Of a DNA stretch of 64,000 bases, positions 25,346 to 38,255 are shown one piece after another (positions within the stretch are counted from its first letter, which is position 1; every line of letters starts with the position of its first letter). Under the pieces are notes generated by a model, which was not told the DNA's origin, searched no databases, and saw only the letters and a list, made by a program, of their open reading frames with translations. The DNA is from Rostratula benghalensis. Its lineage: Eukaryota > Chordata > Aves > Charadriiformes > Rostratulidae. The position numbers were made by a program, and so were the translations under genes. The stretch is taken from positions 3,549,572 to 3,613,571 of the forward strand of contig VXAI01000013.1 in NCBI GenBank assembly GCA_013399305.1. The letters are read 5' to 3'.

Positions 25346-26481
25346 TTCACTTACAAGCTGTATTTAATGAAGCTCATTCCCTTTATCTACTTCCTATCTG
25401 ATTTCCTAAACTTGTTTCTAAATTAACTATATGGTAAGGTGCATACTGCAGGAATCTGAGGCAAAGCTAGAGAAACACCAGAACATCCTCATTATTCAAT
25501 GGGTTGTTTCATGTCCTTACACATTAAAAGCTACATCTCCCTGGATACTTTTTCTGACTGTCTCTATTAGCTGTTCAATGTCCAAGATAGTTATTTCTGT
25601 GAGAAAGACCAGGGTCTGAGCATAAAGCAGAGAAAGAGCAAATTTTGAACGGGGGACACATATTATCTGTTGATGACAAATAATTTTAAGAGGATTCTTT
25701 CTTCTGATTTGCGTCAGTTTTGTCTCTCATTTCTTACAGTAGGAGTTGGTGCCCCAGCAGTTTGACCAAGTCATCTTTTTTCACATGAATTCCCTGCCAA
25801 ATGGACTTCTATGCTTGAAAGCATAATTTATCTCCCTCCCCCTCCAATCTTATCCTGGATCTGCTGTAAAAAATAATATGGAAGTACAGCCTGATTCTCC
25901 AGGCCCATGATTAGCAAGGCCCAAAGTCCCTGTAGTAAACCCATCCAGACATCATTTTGTGTAGAAAATGAACACATCTTAGACTTGAATGCAGAGAAAT
26001 CAATGATAGACAGTAACTGCGGGTTCCTACAAGGTTGTTTTACAAAATCATTTTACTGTCTACCAGATCTGAAATAGTTTTTGTTTTAACAGCATAATTT
26101 AAAACTTGCTTGAGGTGCATCAAGTGAATAATAGGCTGGCAGCCAAAATATGCCAAAGGTATTAAAATTTACATTAAGCAGAGATTTGCAGGAAGCTCTG
26201 GACTATAAAATCTTTCTGATTAAAGTGTGGTTCTGGGCTGAAAAGTGTGTATGAAAATACGAAATACAGCACCAATTGTTTGCTCTAGAGATTAAGAATT
26301 TTCACTGTAGCCTTGTTTCTGTTTCTGCCGCAAAGCCTTCTCAGGCACAGAAGAGTAATTTGGTTTTCTTTGCATTCCTGTATCCTTACAATTATTAATT
26401 CAGTGTTACATGCAGGGTTTGTTCTGTCCTCTGATTTTTTGTTGTTGTTGTTTGTTTGTACTATTTACAAGTACTGTGTAC
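25346..26481. other. Non-coding stretch, nothing recognised
   Basis: AT-rich unique-looking sequence between copy 1 of segment A and a hairpin. No open frame shows a domain. Confidence 0.5.
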
Positions 26482-26510
26482 TTATTAGCACCTTGGTTAG
26501 GTGCTAATAA
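26482..26510. repeat. Perfect 11-bp hairpin, 7-nt loop
   Basis: The left arm TTATTAGCACC (26482-26492) is the exact complement of GGTGCTAATAA (26500-26510), with TTGGTTA as loop. No poly-T or transposon context was seen. It is the third such perfect 11-bp foldback in the window. Confidence 0.85.
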
Positions 26511-26534
26511 TCAAGGATCAGGTTTTTCATTGTT

Positions 26535-26690
26535 CCGGTCTCTACAGATTTGAATAGACAATATAGACCTGGGGAAATCAGCAGCTCAATAAAATTGAAA
26601 GATTTGCCCAGTGTTTTGCAAGTGGGGGCAGAAAGGCCAGACTAAGAATAACAATCAGTTCTCCTGACTCCAGCTCCAGGAAAATATTAT
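26535..26690 (+). mobile_element. MIR-like SINE relic
   Basis: Sequence blocks GAAAGATTTGCCCAGTG, GGGGGCAGAAAGGCCAGA and TTCTCCTGACTCCAGCTCC follow the order of the MIR-type consensus 'aagatttgcccaaggt...ggcagagcaggga...tctcctgactcccagtcc'. The head of the SINE is not visible. It is an old fossil with no coding capacity. Confidence 0.55.
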
Positions 26691-28004
26691 CTTCTGAGTA
26701 TATTTAACAATAAATAGTCCCTGACCAAAACAGTTTACAATTAAAACATAATATAAAAGAAAAACTTTGAGTCTGGAAGGAAACACTAAGGCTGCAATGA
26801 GACTCACTGGCTAGCAAGGTGCTCAAAGTGGTCTTCCTGGTATTTCCTACAATCTCTTATGCTTTTCTTTTCCCCATCCCCTTCCTACCTCCTGTGGCAC
26901 AGTCCCTCCTAGTCCCTTGGGATCACTTCACTCACCAGCAAGGCACTGCAGTCTGCCAAGGGGCCAGAGCTCTGTCTTCATGGGTTACCTTCTGGCCAGG
27001 AGGGTGAGTGACCTGCCTCATTGAGGTAGAGAAACATCAGCCCTGGTGCAAGAGACATGAGTAAACTACACCATAAGCAGAAGAGCCTACAAAGTCTAGC
27101 AGCCAGGAGCTGTTAAAAGCAGCTCAGTCTTCCCTGTCAAACAACATCCAAATGATGAGCATTAATTAATTTTTACTTCTTCTGTTTTGCTGTTATTAAT
27201 GGAGATTGTGATTGCTTCTACTCAGGAGAGGAATGAGAACACTGAGCAGTCCCTCCAAACATCTATCATTAGTCTTGCAGAAATCCCTTTGTTGCTAAGA
27301 ATTATCACTGCTGGTGATGCTGTGAGAGCAAGAAAAGTACCAGGCTTTACTTTCCAATCCCAGGTGAGTTTTGTAGAGATGGAAGTTCATTAAAGCACCT
27401 TGTGAAAGGCGCTTATTTGATCCTGAAGTCATTCTTATGTGCCGCCATTGGACCCTAAATTATGATTCCTGCAATTTTTCAAAATTTAAGTATTTCTATA
27501 GGTATCAACTCCTTTTCTGAAGGATTCTAGTCAGAGGGAAACTCAAAGCAGTGGACTCGATTATTATCAGTGTTGATGTTAGCCTCAGATTTAACTTGCT
27601 TAAGAAAGTAAGAGTGAAAATTGTCCTGCTTAGAAGGCAACTGGAAAATTTTATTGAAGTGACAAGCTCTGTGACAGCTAAGGAAATGGGCTTTTATGCA
27701 CAGGGAAACAAATGTTAAAGTCAAAACCACACAAGGCTTATTAAAATCGTGTTGAGTGTTGGCAGTGAATAAGTGCAGATGGTTTTCTGAAAGCAGCTTC
27801 CTGATGGTTAAAAGAATAGAAAATAACAACAAAACAAAAACAATTAACAAATTGCCATGATTGTTGAGGTAGAGATGTGGGAAGATGGACAAAAGAAATT
27901 ACTGAGTGTCAGGGCAAATTTGTTAGTTGGCAATGATGTTGCTTAAAAATGAAGTAGGTGAATGCACATTTACAAGTTCTCAGCTGCCAGCTGCCAAGAA
28001 TGAA
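26691..28004. other. Non-coding stretch, nothing recognised
   Basis: No gene or repeat was recognised. A 121-codon minus-strand frame at 27527-27892 is rich in L, F, H and S and lacks a domain; it is judged spurious. Confidence 0.5.
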
Positions 28005-28455
28005 AGTTGCACATCTGGCTAATAAAATGGGTTTGTTCGTGATTGCTCTGTTTCCAGTGGTGTTAGCTAAAGATGTAAAATCCTGGAAGAAAGGAGAAAA
28101 GATCTTATCTCTAAGGTCTCTGTTCTGTAACACAGACAAACATGAATCTTCCTACATCCATGTAATATCCATGAGCAATTCCCTGTAAAATTCAGTGCTT
28201 GCTTAATTATCTTTTTTTCCACCCCCCCCCCCCGTCCCAGGATGATTAGAGGGCCTTTCTAGTGGCCTACAGCTTTCTTGCGTTTTCATTCTTGTCCCTA
28301 TGCCCCCAGGGAAACTTTTGATGCAGTCTGGCTCTGGCCAGTGAGGAATGAGCTGTTCATCTGCTTACTGAAAGTCCTTGCTGCCCTGCCCATCAGCTGA
28401 TGTGTGGTACCCGGAGCAGTAGAAAGCTGACATGCTCTAGTTACCGTATGGCAAG
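28005..28455 (+). repeat. Diverged duplicated segment A, copy 2
   Basis: This is the partner of 24905-25345, direct orientation, about 3.1 kb apart. Anchors include TGTTCTGTAACACAGACAAA with CATGAATCTT, ACATCCATGTAATAT, CCCTGTAAAATTCAGTGCTT, AGTGGCCTACAGCTTTCTTG, and CATCAGCTGATGTGTGGTAC with CCGGAGCAGTAGAAAG. A T7 run and a C12 run (28222-28233) are inserted where copy 1 has ordinary sequence. The divergence implies an old event. Confidence 0.8.
28222..28233. repeat. C12 homopolymer
   Basis: Twelve consecutive C within copy 2 of segment A, absent from copy 1 at the aligned position. It is likely a slippage expansion. Confidence 0.85.
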
Positions 28456-31400
28456 TCTTCCAGATGAAGTTGTGGGGCCCAACAGGACTGGGATGATGAC
28501 GAACATGGGGTTGAGGAGGTAGGGAGAAGGGTGGGAAGAGAAGAAAAAAAAGGGCTGGGATTCTGAGAAGGTGCACAAAAGTATGAAAGTTCAATGTGGA
28601 GTGGAGATCAACCTTCACATTTGGGTGTAGGTCCTGACTTAAAACCAGAAGACATGTGGTAAAGGACTATGTGTAGATGGCATTGTTTAGCATAGGGTTT
28701 GAACAGTTCATTTGGACACAGTGCAGTTCATGTACTCCTTAAAGAAATATCTAGGGTCAAATCTTTCAATCTCTCTCGAACTATTGTGTTTCTTTATAGG
28801 TGCAGCCTTATTTCTGATTCCCATTTTGGATTCCAGTTTCTGATTCCCAGTGATATAACAGGTGCTTATGCAGGTCAGCTGATTCCTGTTTCATTGACAT
28901 GAAGTAGCCCGCCCCCCCAGTCCAGGCACCTTCTTTACTCTTTCATGCCCAAGCAGTGTATTCTGACTGCCTGTTTATCACTCCTGAGTTCCTGAGTATT
29001 GCAAATCCCAGAGCTGTCAATAAAGTCACTCATAGATCTATGAATTAATTTTGCTTCCTCTCACAGGGTCAGGCAGGCACTATTTACTTAATGCCATTTT
29101 GACAGTACTTTTTAGTGAGGTTGGAAGTTGAACAGTTTTACAGCCGTTGGGCTGCAGCCAATGATGCTTCCATCTCAGTTGGGAAAAGAAAAAACCAGAA
29201 AGTATAATAAATGTGATTTTAATTAATTTCTCTATGGCAATCACAGCTGTTGCATTTACAGAACAGCACAAGGCCACACAGCCTTCTGGGCCACGTGTAA
29301 CTCACCAAGGCCTCCAGCATGACTTCCAAGCTGGGGATGCATTTCGTGACCAAGGGCTGTACTCCTGTAATCCACCTCTCTGTCTCAGACAGGAAGGGTG
29401 AGGTAGTGGGTTGTCCTTGGATTCACTCGCATTTACCAATCAGGGTAAATCTTGGAGCGGAAAAGTGGAAACTGTGACTACTCCATGTATGTGATGTATG
29501 TTATGACATGGCTGTTGGTATGTACTTTGATAAAGTCTGGTATGAAACTTTGGTAAAGTTTTTGGTCTGTAGCTCACAAGGTCAGGAAAGTTTGTAGTTG
29601 CTGCTTATCTGGGTGCAGCAGATGTAGTGATGTGAACATGCTTTACAGGGAGCCCAGGACAGCAGTGGGGGATTTATCTTGATTTTGTCCTAGATTGTCC
29701 TTCCTGGCTTAGGCCTTAGTAAATAAACAAGATTTCTTTCTACCTTACCTATGTAGTGAAGCAAGGGATATTCAGAGGTCCTCAGAGACCATTTATGACT
29801 TGGATTTTCCTCTGAGATGACTCACTGGTGAGTAAGATGCCTATAGAAACAACCTCCGGGCTTAGCCAGGTATAAAGCCTGACAGCATTGAGAGGACACT
29901 TTTATCTTTAACTAATAGATGTCTTTAGTGATGAAAAATGTTGTGATCCACCACAGTGAAAGCAAAAACTTTAGTATGTCAAGGAAGCATTGGGTATACC
30001 ATGGGTATACCATATCTCACAATATAACATGAATAGGAGAAAGATCTCATGTAAGGTGTTGACCATTAAATGTGTCATTGGTAAACATGATCAGCTTTAG
30101 GGCAAAACTTCACAAGTCCCACTTTTTGGCTATAAATTGTTGAAGTGACAGACACTGTAGCAAAATTGGACTTTTAGACTCCAACATTCAGTGTGTATGT
30201 AAAAAAAGGAAAGAAACAAGCCCTTCTTAGACTGTTTGGTCTTCATTATTTTCTCCATGGATATAGTGCTCTTAAACCAAATTTGTTCATTTGCATGGAA
30301 TTAATTTCTGTGCATGAACTGTAAGGTCAATGGTTTGATGCTCTTGAAAAGCAGGGAATGTGCTGTTAACATCTGCTGGTAGATGGGGACAGAATGGGCT
30401 GAAAAACTCTGAAAGTCCTTATGAAGAGAGGAGAAGACCCCTCTGCAAGAAATTACAAGCTAAAGAAACTGGTTGAGCAAACTGTGTCAGAATGCCAAAC
30501 TGCAAGAAGCTTTCCACACAAATGGCTGCATTGAGTAAAGGAATGTCATGAACACAGTTCAGCATGCTCCCTGTGGAACTCAAGGTAGTGGGCAACTGGA
30601 AGCCCATGAAAGCAACTGGTTGCACAAGAGCTCTATGTAAAATGTGTGCATATAACTAAGGTGTTATTGAAAATACAGAGGGGAAGATAACTTTACAAGT
30701 CCGTAACATGAAAGAATGAATTACTGTGTAAAGAAATACCATAATCTCATTTATGCTTTCATGCCATAAAGATTTATAAGCTATCGGTGGTAGGAAGAAA
30801 ATGGAGAGGCAAAAGCAGGCAGTACCCAGAGGATGCCAAGAAGAATCAATGGGCAGGAGGAGTAACAAACAAACAAAACCCCTTAACAGCAGCCTAAACT
30901 ATGGGTAAGTGATGACCTCCCTACCTGGTACCAAACCTATCAGTCACTTCAACGGGCGCATCGACTCCTCTGGTGTGAAGGTCTTTCAGGGTCTGACACC
31001 CATTTGGACTTTTCTGAGGCTGCCTTGTGGGGAGGAGAGTGGAAAGGATGGTGAGAATTGCTCATCTGCATATAAGCACTGGTGAGAAGTTGGCTCACAT
31101 CACTGCAGGATACCTTGGAGGTATCCAGCCACACACCAACAAGAAGGTCAGGGAAACCTTAAGGAGGCCATAGTCATAGGTCCATGAACATTGCCTCATG
31201 CAGCACAGGAGATCTGAGTAATGTGATGTAGTTGCAGCCACACAACTGCGTATCCCTGTTTTCCACATTAGGCCCTCTAATCTCATTGACTCTTGATTTG
31301 TTGCCCACTGTTCCCAAGTGCTTATTACATTTCTCTTTCTTTTTGATAAAACAGTTTAACATTTTGGATCAAGTGCTTGTCAGAGGTCAGATATAGTTCA

Positions 31401-33059
31401 AGAGTCCTTAGACCAAGATACTGGCTTCTAGATTTGCATGTGAGAGTTGGAGTTAGTTTCGATTAAGTTTTGAGAAGCCCCTGCTCTTGGGAAGTAACCC
31501 TCTCTGCTGTTCAGCAGTGTCTTGCAGAGGAATTACATAATCTTGCCTCGAGAAGCTGCCAGGTGTAATGTTTCTTTTGTTGTGCTCCTTGAGATATCAA
31601 AATTAATCAGGAATATCATAAACTTCTTCCTTAATATTCTATTATACCTCATAAAAACAATACCATCCTAGACATAACAGTCACTTTCTTATTTTATTAA
31701 GGTTTTTTTGGCAGCTAAGGAGCTGTAATACCCTGTAATATAATAATCCTCCCTAGATTTTCAATGTAGCTTTTGAAGGGGCTATTCACCTAGATGTCCA
31801 CCCCTTTCTTTTATGATTTGCCAGAAGGGGCAGAACGGGTGCTATGTAGCAATGATGAGAATGGGGAGTTCTCTCATTAGCTACTGCAATGCACATCTGC
31901 TTTCATTACATAACCTACCATCAATGGCAGTTTAAGTTAATTCAGTGGCTGTGAACTGCAGCAGTTAAAACATCTGATTCACGATCCCTGGTGGGTTGTG
32001 CTTTGTCAGCTGAAGAAGCTACTGTTCCAGCTGTGGGGGAGGTCACCTCTCTAGCCTACTGCAGCTAAATGTGACAAGGTAAATGAACCCAAGTTGTAAG
32101 GCATTTTCCTCTGGTTTGGGAAGAAGTTTTTTTACAGGTTTTCTATTATACAGCAAGTTGTGTGTATACTTTGCAGGCAGCTTGATGCTAAGCTCCATTC
32201 AGTATCAGCCACTCAACAGCCAGTGTTCCTTTTGCATCCCGCTGTTTGAATTTTAGTGGAATGAAGGTTTCATCCAGCTCCACATAGATGTTTACAGTTT
32301 GTGTTCCAGGCGAATAAAGGTGTCTGCTGCTTTCGTGCCTGCCCATCTACTACCCTGTTGAGTCCCACCATTGTTCAAAATGTGTGGCTTGCTTCTGAGC
32401 ACACAATTTATTCAAAGAAAATAGGCTGAGCTAGTTGAAGTGTACTTGCTGATTGTATTTGGTCTTGGTACGCATGTTACGCTTTTTATCGTTGCTATCT
32501 GTACTACTTAACGTTCATCCAAATAGCTGACACAACAGGCACTAAGGTCAGTGTATCTTTTGACATCAAACATGAATCTCTGCTGACTGGGTCAGCAGAA
32601 GACCAGCGTGGGAATGCAGATGTTCTCCTCCCAGACCCAGCTTCCCCTGCTTTTTCTTCTTTACAGCATGCTTTAATTCAGCCTCAGCGATTTTAATCAC
32701 TGGCTTGCTTTTGCCACTTAACTGGCTGTGATTAGTGGCAGAGTGGTAGAATTTCCATTTGTTGATAGATCTTACAAACGTCCCTGGGATCCATTATCTG
32801 AAACTATTTTTTTTAGGTAGGACACATTGGATATCTCTATTATGTCCACATTCCTGAAAGACCAGTAGTGTATATTTTCTGGCCCCTCTGAAAAAAATAG
32901 TAGCTACAGGCATTTGCTAATTTCTCTTGCACGATTTGCTCTCAGAGTTTTTGCTGAATCTTGAATACATACGGCTATTTAGGTCTTCCTGTGTGTTTGC
33001 AAGCACAAGCACCTGCCGTGTTACTTTTACTCTTCAGATCAGGTCAGAGAGCCTGGAAA
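28456..33059. other. Non-coding stretch
   Basis: No gene was recognised. An 11-bp unit GGGTATACCAT is repeated twice at 29992-30013. Block 32640-32800 contains TAATCAC and GTGATTA in opposite orientation, a weak homeodomain-like signature. All open frames are short and domain-free. Confidence 0.5.
29992..30013. repeat. Two tandem copies of an 11-bp unit
   Basis: GGGTATACCAT occurs twice in direct succession; the GGTATACC core is itself palindromic. It is consistent with a slippage duplication. Confidence 0.9.
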
Positions 33060-33225
33060 GGCAGTAGGGTGGGATTCATCTCATCTAATTCTCTGAGTCA
33101 CTTGTCCGGACTGTTTTAATGTCATTGGTGAGAAACAGACACTTCCAATGTGTGATTCATCTCATCCTAATATAGATATCCAAAATAGGTCAAGTGTATG
33201 CATTCTAGAAATGCCTGAAGTTAGA
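33060..33225. repeat. Dispersed repeat B, copy 2
   Basis: This copy shares with 24255-24445 the blocks GGGATTCATCTCATCTAATT, GTCATTGGTGAGAAACAGAC with ACTTCC following, and TGCATTCTAGAAATGCC, in the same order. It also holds TGTGATTCATCTCATCC, a second internal occurrence of the GATTCATCTCATC word. The family name is unknown to me; it is probably an old interspersed repeat. Confidence 0.6.
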
Positions 33226-36200
33226 TAAGCTGAATCTCTTCCCAAGGATCCCAAGAACTACAGTCAATTGCAATCCTGCTGGGGAGACTTCTATTTATTT
33301 CCCTGGTGCTGCTGGTCATAACATTGGGTGTCATTTTGCAGATTCCTCAACGTTGTTTCCACATTAATACATTGGAATGCTGTGCATCCACTTGGATTTC
33401 CATGAATCCTAGCAGTCCCTATTATTGGTGAAACTGATATTCTTCCTTTGTAAATTGATGTCATATTATGCTCCCAAACATCTTGAAATACTCAGTGCTA
33501 TGCAAGATAAAGGAAAGTACCCATTAATTTCTCCTGTAGTCTTGGCTTTGGCAACAATAGTACAGACAAGAAAAGGTCATTTTTAATTTAGCTGAAGGCG
33601 TATGAGAGCAATACTTTAGTAAATGTAAATATGCAGCTTTGCTAAGTTTAGCAGCAATACCCTCTTTTTCCATTCACTTTATTATTCCTGTATCTGTTTT
33701 CTCATAATCGAATGAGAGCTTTGAAACAGCAGCGGGGTTGGTGAATTGTTTTTATCTATTTTCAGGTAAAATATGTTCAGAAGATGTCTCAGCTTTCATA
33801 CAGAACTTGCTGCAAGAATATATTGCCAGGTTATTTTTTGGGTTTTTTTTTTTAATGTGTCTATTGTATGAATTGACTGTTCCCCATATAGAGTCAATAA
33901 GTTAATTAATTCATTTATTTTAGTGGGTCATTTCTGTATTATTTGTAACATTAAGCATTCTTCTTTTCCTTGGGACTCTGTCTCCTTGGTGTAGGCTGTT
34001 TCAAAGGGCTCCAATCAGTGTGATGGTCTAACAAGGAAATCCCATTGGCAGTCCCAGCAGACAACTGCCAGTTTCCCCTTGCCTGGACTATTCTTGTTGA
34101 CATACAATCACATTCAGACAATTTAGGGAACGTATGTGCACTGTGAAAAAACACCGATTCATCCTACTCACATTGTGATGAATGTAACCCGACTTCCTAC
34201 CAGCTGAATCGTACACCCTTTCTCAGGGAGGAACACAAGAAATTCACTGTGTTTTCACAGAGTCCATTGAATGGCTCAAGAACCTTGGAACTGAATTTAC
34301 AATTCTGCTTAAAGTTGCAATATCCAAGTGATGGTGCCATCATATAATTTTAATTAGCCATTGCTTGTTTGCTGATTCCTTTTGAAATCTGTAATACTAT
34401 CGGAGTCTTTGTAACCTGGCATATTCACTCATGCCCCATTGCCTATTCATTACTTGGTTTCTGCTTTGCTGTGTGCTGCTGTCTTGTCTTTACTGATAGA
34501 GCATTCAGACATTATTTCTTCTTCCACTGATAGCGTGCTCCCTCATCAAACCTTTCCCAAAAGTAATTTCCCTGTATTTAATCATACAGCAGCTGCCATC
34601 CTCTCTTTCCCTCTTTGTGTATTTATAATATACCCAGCAATACCAAAACAATGCTTACTATTCACGGTGCAGTGGAATGTGGTACTGAGTGAGAGCTGTT
34701 TAATGTTTTGGAGGTATATGGTGACAGCTTGATAACTCTGGGCAAACATTTAGGTTCTTTGTGTGGTTCCAATGGGGGAAGATCAGGATTTTTCACTTCT
34801 CCTTTGTAAAAGAAAAGTCTTATTCACAGTCCTCTTCAGATCTGTCCCCTTAGTAGAGTACTATATATATATATGTATCTTCCTTTATATGTTTATGGTA
34901 TTAAAAAAACCTGAGGCAGAGAATAAAGGTCCAATTTCTGCATTTACATTAACATTTTGGTTTGCAGCAGTACAACAGTTCTGAAATGAAACTCCTAATC
35001 ATCCTCACTCACTCTGTGCATCGGTTTAGTTTGCAGAGCTATGCTGGTGTATGTAAGTTAGGTCACTTTCAGAGAAAACTAATCAAGAAAGTCTACTTGA
35101 GATCTGTAACCAATGTACTCCACACTTCAATGGGAACACAAAGGTCAAAAGTGATGAATGGATCTTTGGGGAGCCTTGACTCATACATGTATTTGGAACT
35201 TTTGGATATGGAGATCAGCCTAAACTTAGATTGCAGTAAACTCCTGAAAACTTGCAGCATGTAGATGTGGTGGCCACTGAATTAACTGCTTTGATCTACT
35301 AATCTGGTTCTATCATGCTAAATTCTCTTGTCATGTAGATAAATCTAAGCCTCTGTAGAAAGATAACAAAATAAGTATGGTCAACATGGCCTCAAATTCA
35401 TTGGTACCATGCTAATATTGGTATTTATTAACCAACTTAAAAAAAAAAATAAATCCATTAGAAACAATCTCTTCCAGCTATGGTCTGAGGATATTGATTT
35501 CAAAGCTAAAAAGTTTTATACCAGATGGTTGCATAAGGACTTCCCACAAAAATGTTCTAACTTTTAAGACTGATGTGATCAATTTAACTCGAAATGTTCT
35601 TGCTTATTATAGCTGGCAGCACATATCCTAGCAAAGCTAATCAATAAACACTAGCACACAGATTGATACCATCCTCTGTCAGGCAGTTAGGAATTTAATG
35701 TGTTTGCAGAACAGGACTCTGGGAGTGAAAAATAAAAGAAAATAATATTAGTTTATTGATTGTACTCCTGTGACCCATTTCCTATACATTTTTACTCCAT
35801 TTGTCACAATGTAGCTAGGTTAACCATACATGCCTGAGCACCATTCCATAGCATACTAACAACTCTGCACTGAACTATAATTTGACTTAATAAAACATTA
35901 TTATCGGATGCTTGTAACCTAATCAAATATGATGTCAATATTTAAAGAAATGCTCAAGGATACTTTTTCAGCAAGGGCTAGCCACAAGCCAGATTGAAAT
36001 GTTCTGCCTTCAGTTGTTGCAATGGCAAATGTGTTCAATTACAGAATTTTTGGAATGGAAAAAGAATTTGTTTTCTTTACCATTCTCATGGTTCAAGGAG
36101 ATAAAACCATTTTTACTGAAATTGAAAGTAAATGGACCTCTAGACAGGCTACCTTTATTACTAGCAGATGCTCTCTGGGAAAAAAATGAAAGAGATTTAC

Positions 36201-37411
36201 GTTACCTTCCATCTTCATCTGCATGCAATAAATTCCAATGGAGTGGGAAAAATATAAATGGAAGGTAGTCTTTTTCTCTGGCAATAGGAGCCTTTAATGC
36301 ACTTTATGTCCTTAATGACTCTTGATTCACTCAGGCAAAGGAGGCTGGCTCTGACCTCTTACAGAAATACAAACAATACTATCCTCCATATAGAACTGAA
36401 ACACAAGAAATGTGTTTTCAAACAGATGGAACAGAAATTAAATGAAATTGAAAAAGAATGTGAGTATTGAAGACTTGAGAGCATTTCAGAGAAACCAACA
36501 GAACTCCTGAGGAATTTAAGAATGCCTGTCATCTCTAGCAAACATTTAAGCTAAGTCAATCAAATAAACTGTCTTGATAGCATAGAAAAACCTGACCTCT
36601 GAAGAAGAATAGGTTTCTATTGTTCAGGGAATCATACTGTTCATTCTATATAGCATATACTCATTCTGGACTACTGTTCTAATTGTGCAGATATAGCTTG
36701 TAAAGAAGTTGTGATAACTAGATAAGCAACTATGCATGTTAACACTATTTCTCCCAGACATAGTAGATTGGACATATGAAAGACTGTAAATAGGCATGAC
36801 ATTTGGATTTCAACCTGTAATCCCTAATCCCTATTATTTTCAATCTGACAGGCTAATGCAAAATGGATTCATCACCCATGAACCACTGCTTGCCTGCAGT
36901 GTTTATTATAAATTGTAAATTTATTGTAAATTGTGTTTATTATAAAAGTAAGATTTAGAATTCTGGCAGCTTTTGAAGATGATGTAAGAAGTGCCTGGGA
37001 TTTGCAGAAAATGAGGAGACAGGTAAAGCTGAAAAAATGTACTCTCTTCTTTCAGTAAGATTAGCTGTTACCATATAGTGAATGTTGCATATACATCTCT
37101 GATAGAGGTCAATAGTTGCAGACATTCATGAGAGGGGTTTTTTTTTGTTTGCTTGTTTTCTGAGGCGTTAAACATCTATGACCAGGGAGATAAAATGCTT
37201 AAGATTATTTGCACCAGGAAGTATGTTAACTACCCACAACTGGAACAAGTAAACCTGATTGTGCCCTGAGATGTAACAGGTGATGTATCAAATAAACAAG
37301 ATCACAGCCTGGTCAGTCTTTTGGGAGAATCAATTGCCAAAAATCAGGCATGTGGTGCTATGTGTGCATATCCTGCCCTGCCTCCAACTGTAGATCTCCT
37401 TTTGGTCTTCT
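33226..37411. other. Non-coding stretch
   Basis: No gene was recognised. Small features are (TA)n near 34862-34875 and an AT-rich direct repeat of TTTATTATAAA / AATTGTAAA words at 36901-36946. Open frames of about 100 codons (34439-34732, 34962-35264) lack domains and are judged spurious. Confidence 0.5.
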
Positions 37412-37510
37412 GTCACAGAAGAGAATAATTTCAGTTGGAAGGGACCTACAATAATCATTTGGTTCAATGATGCAGACATCTTGATTGTCTTTGGACATTT
37501 CAGATGGCAT
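37412..37510 (-). mobile_element. CR1 LINE 3'-end fragment
   Basis: On the plus strand it reads ATAATTTCAGTTGGAAGGGA then CCTACAATAATCATTTGGTTCAA, the reverse complement of a CR1 3' end of the type 'ttggactagatgatcattgtaggtcccttccaactgaaattatt'. The element lies on the minus strand with its 3' end at about 37412. The 5' limit is uncertain because similarity fades after about 37510. Confidence 0.7.
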
Positions 37511-38255
37511 GATGTGAGCCTGTTTAAGCAATAGAATTCTGAGCCTAGTACCCAAAGAGCACAAGGCACTCCTGAAGTTAATTAGTTTTAGTACGTTAAG
37601 CCAGTAAGTTGGCTATGGTTCCGAACCCCAAGTAGTGGTTTGGTTGCTTAGCGTTGATTATGTTTGTGAATTAAGAGGTGGTATTAGAAACTTCTACTTT
37701 CAGTAGCTTAGCTTTGGAGACTGGAAGTTTGGGGATGGATTGAAGAGGCTCATGTTCTACTACAAACTTATAACTAGTGTATGAATAAAAGTGAGTTTAC
37801 GTTTTTGAACTAAACTGAAAAGAAACATCAGGACATCACTCCACAAAATAATAGAATACAGAGAAAATAAAACAGAATGAATGAAGATCCTCCAGGGAAA
37901 TGGAAGGACAAAGAATGATCACGATTTATCTCAGTTCAGAAGAGGAACTTCATTAGTTTGTAATAGAAATCTGGAAAAACTTAGTTTCAACCCTCTGATT
38001 GGGCAAACTGTTTTTTTCAGTTTGAAGCGTTACCAGCTAGTTAACAACATGGCGACTTCTCAGATTGGAGGGAAAATTTTGACACAAAGCATAAAGATGG
38101 AGATTCTTCTAAGTAGGGAGGAAACGTGGGATGAGTTGAGTACTGGACTCATGAAAATAGGCTTTAGAGTGATATTAGTCTTAGTTATGTCCTCGGAACA
38201 CACTCTTTTAGTTTTTATGTTGACATATTTTTCAGCAAAAATATTTCTGGCATTA
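37511..38255. other. Non-coding stretch between CR1 copies
   Basis: No repeat was recognised. A 125-codon plus-strand frame at 37881-38258 ends at the next CR1 tail. It has no domain and no methionine context that would favour translation; I judge it chance. Confidence 0.45.
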
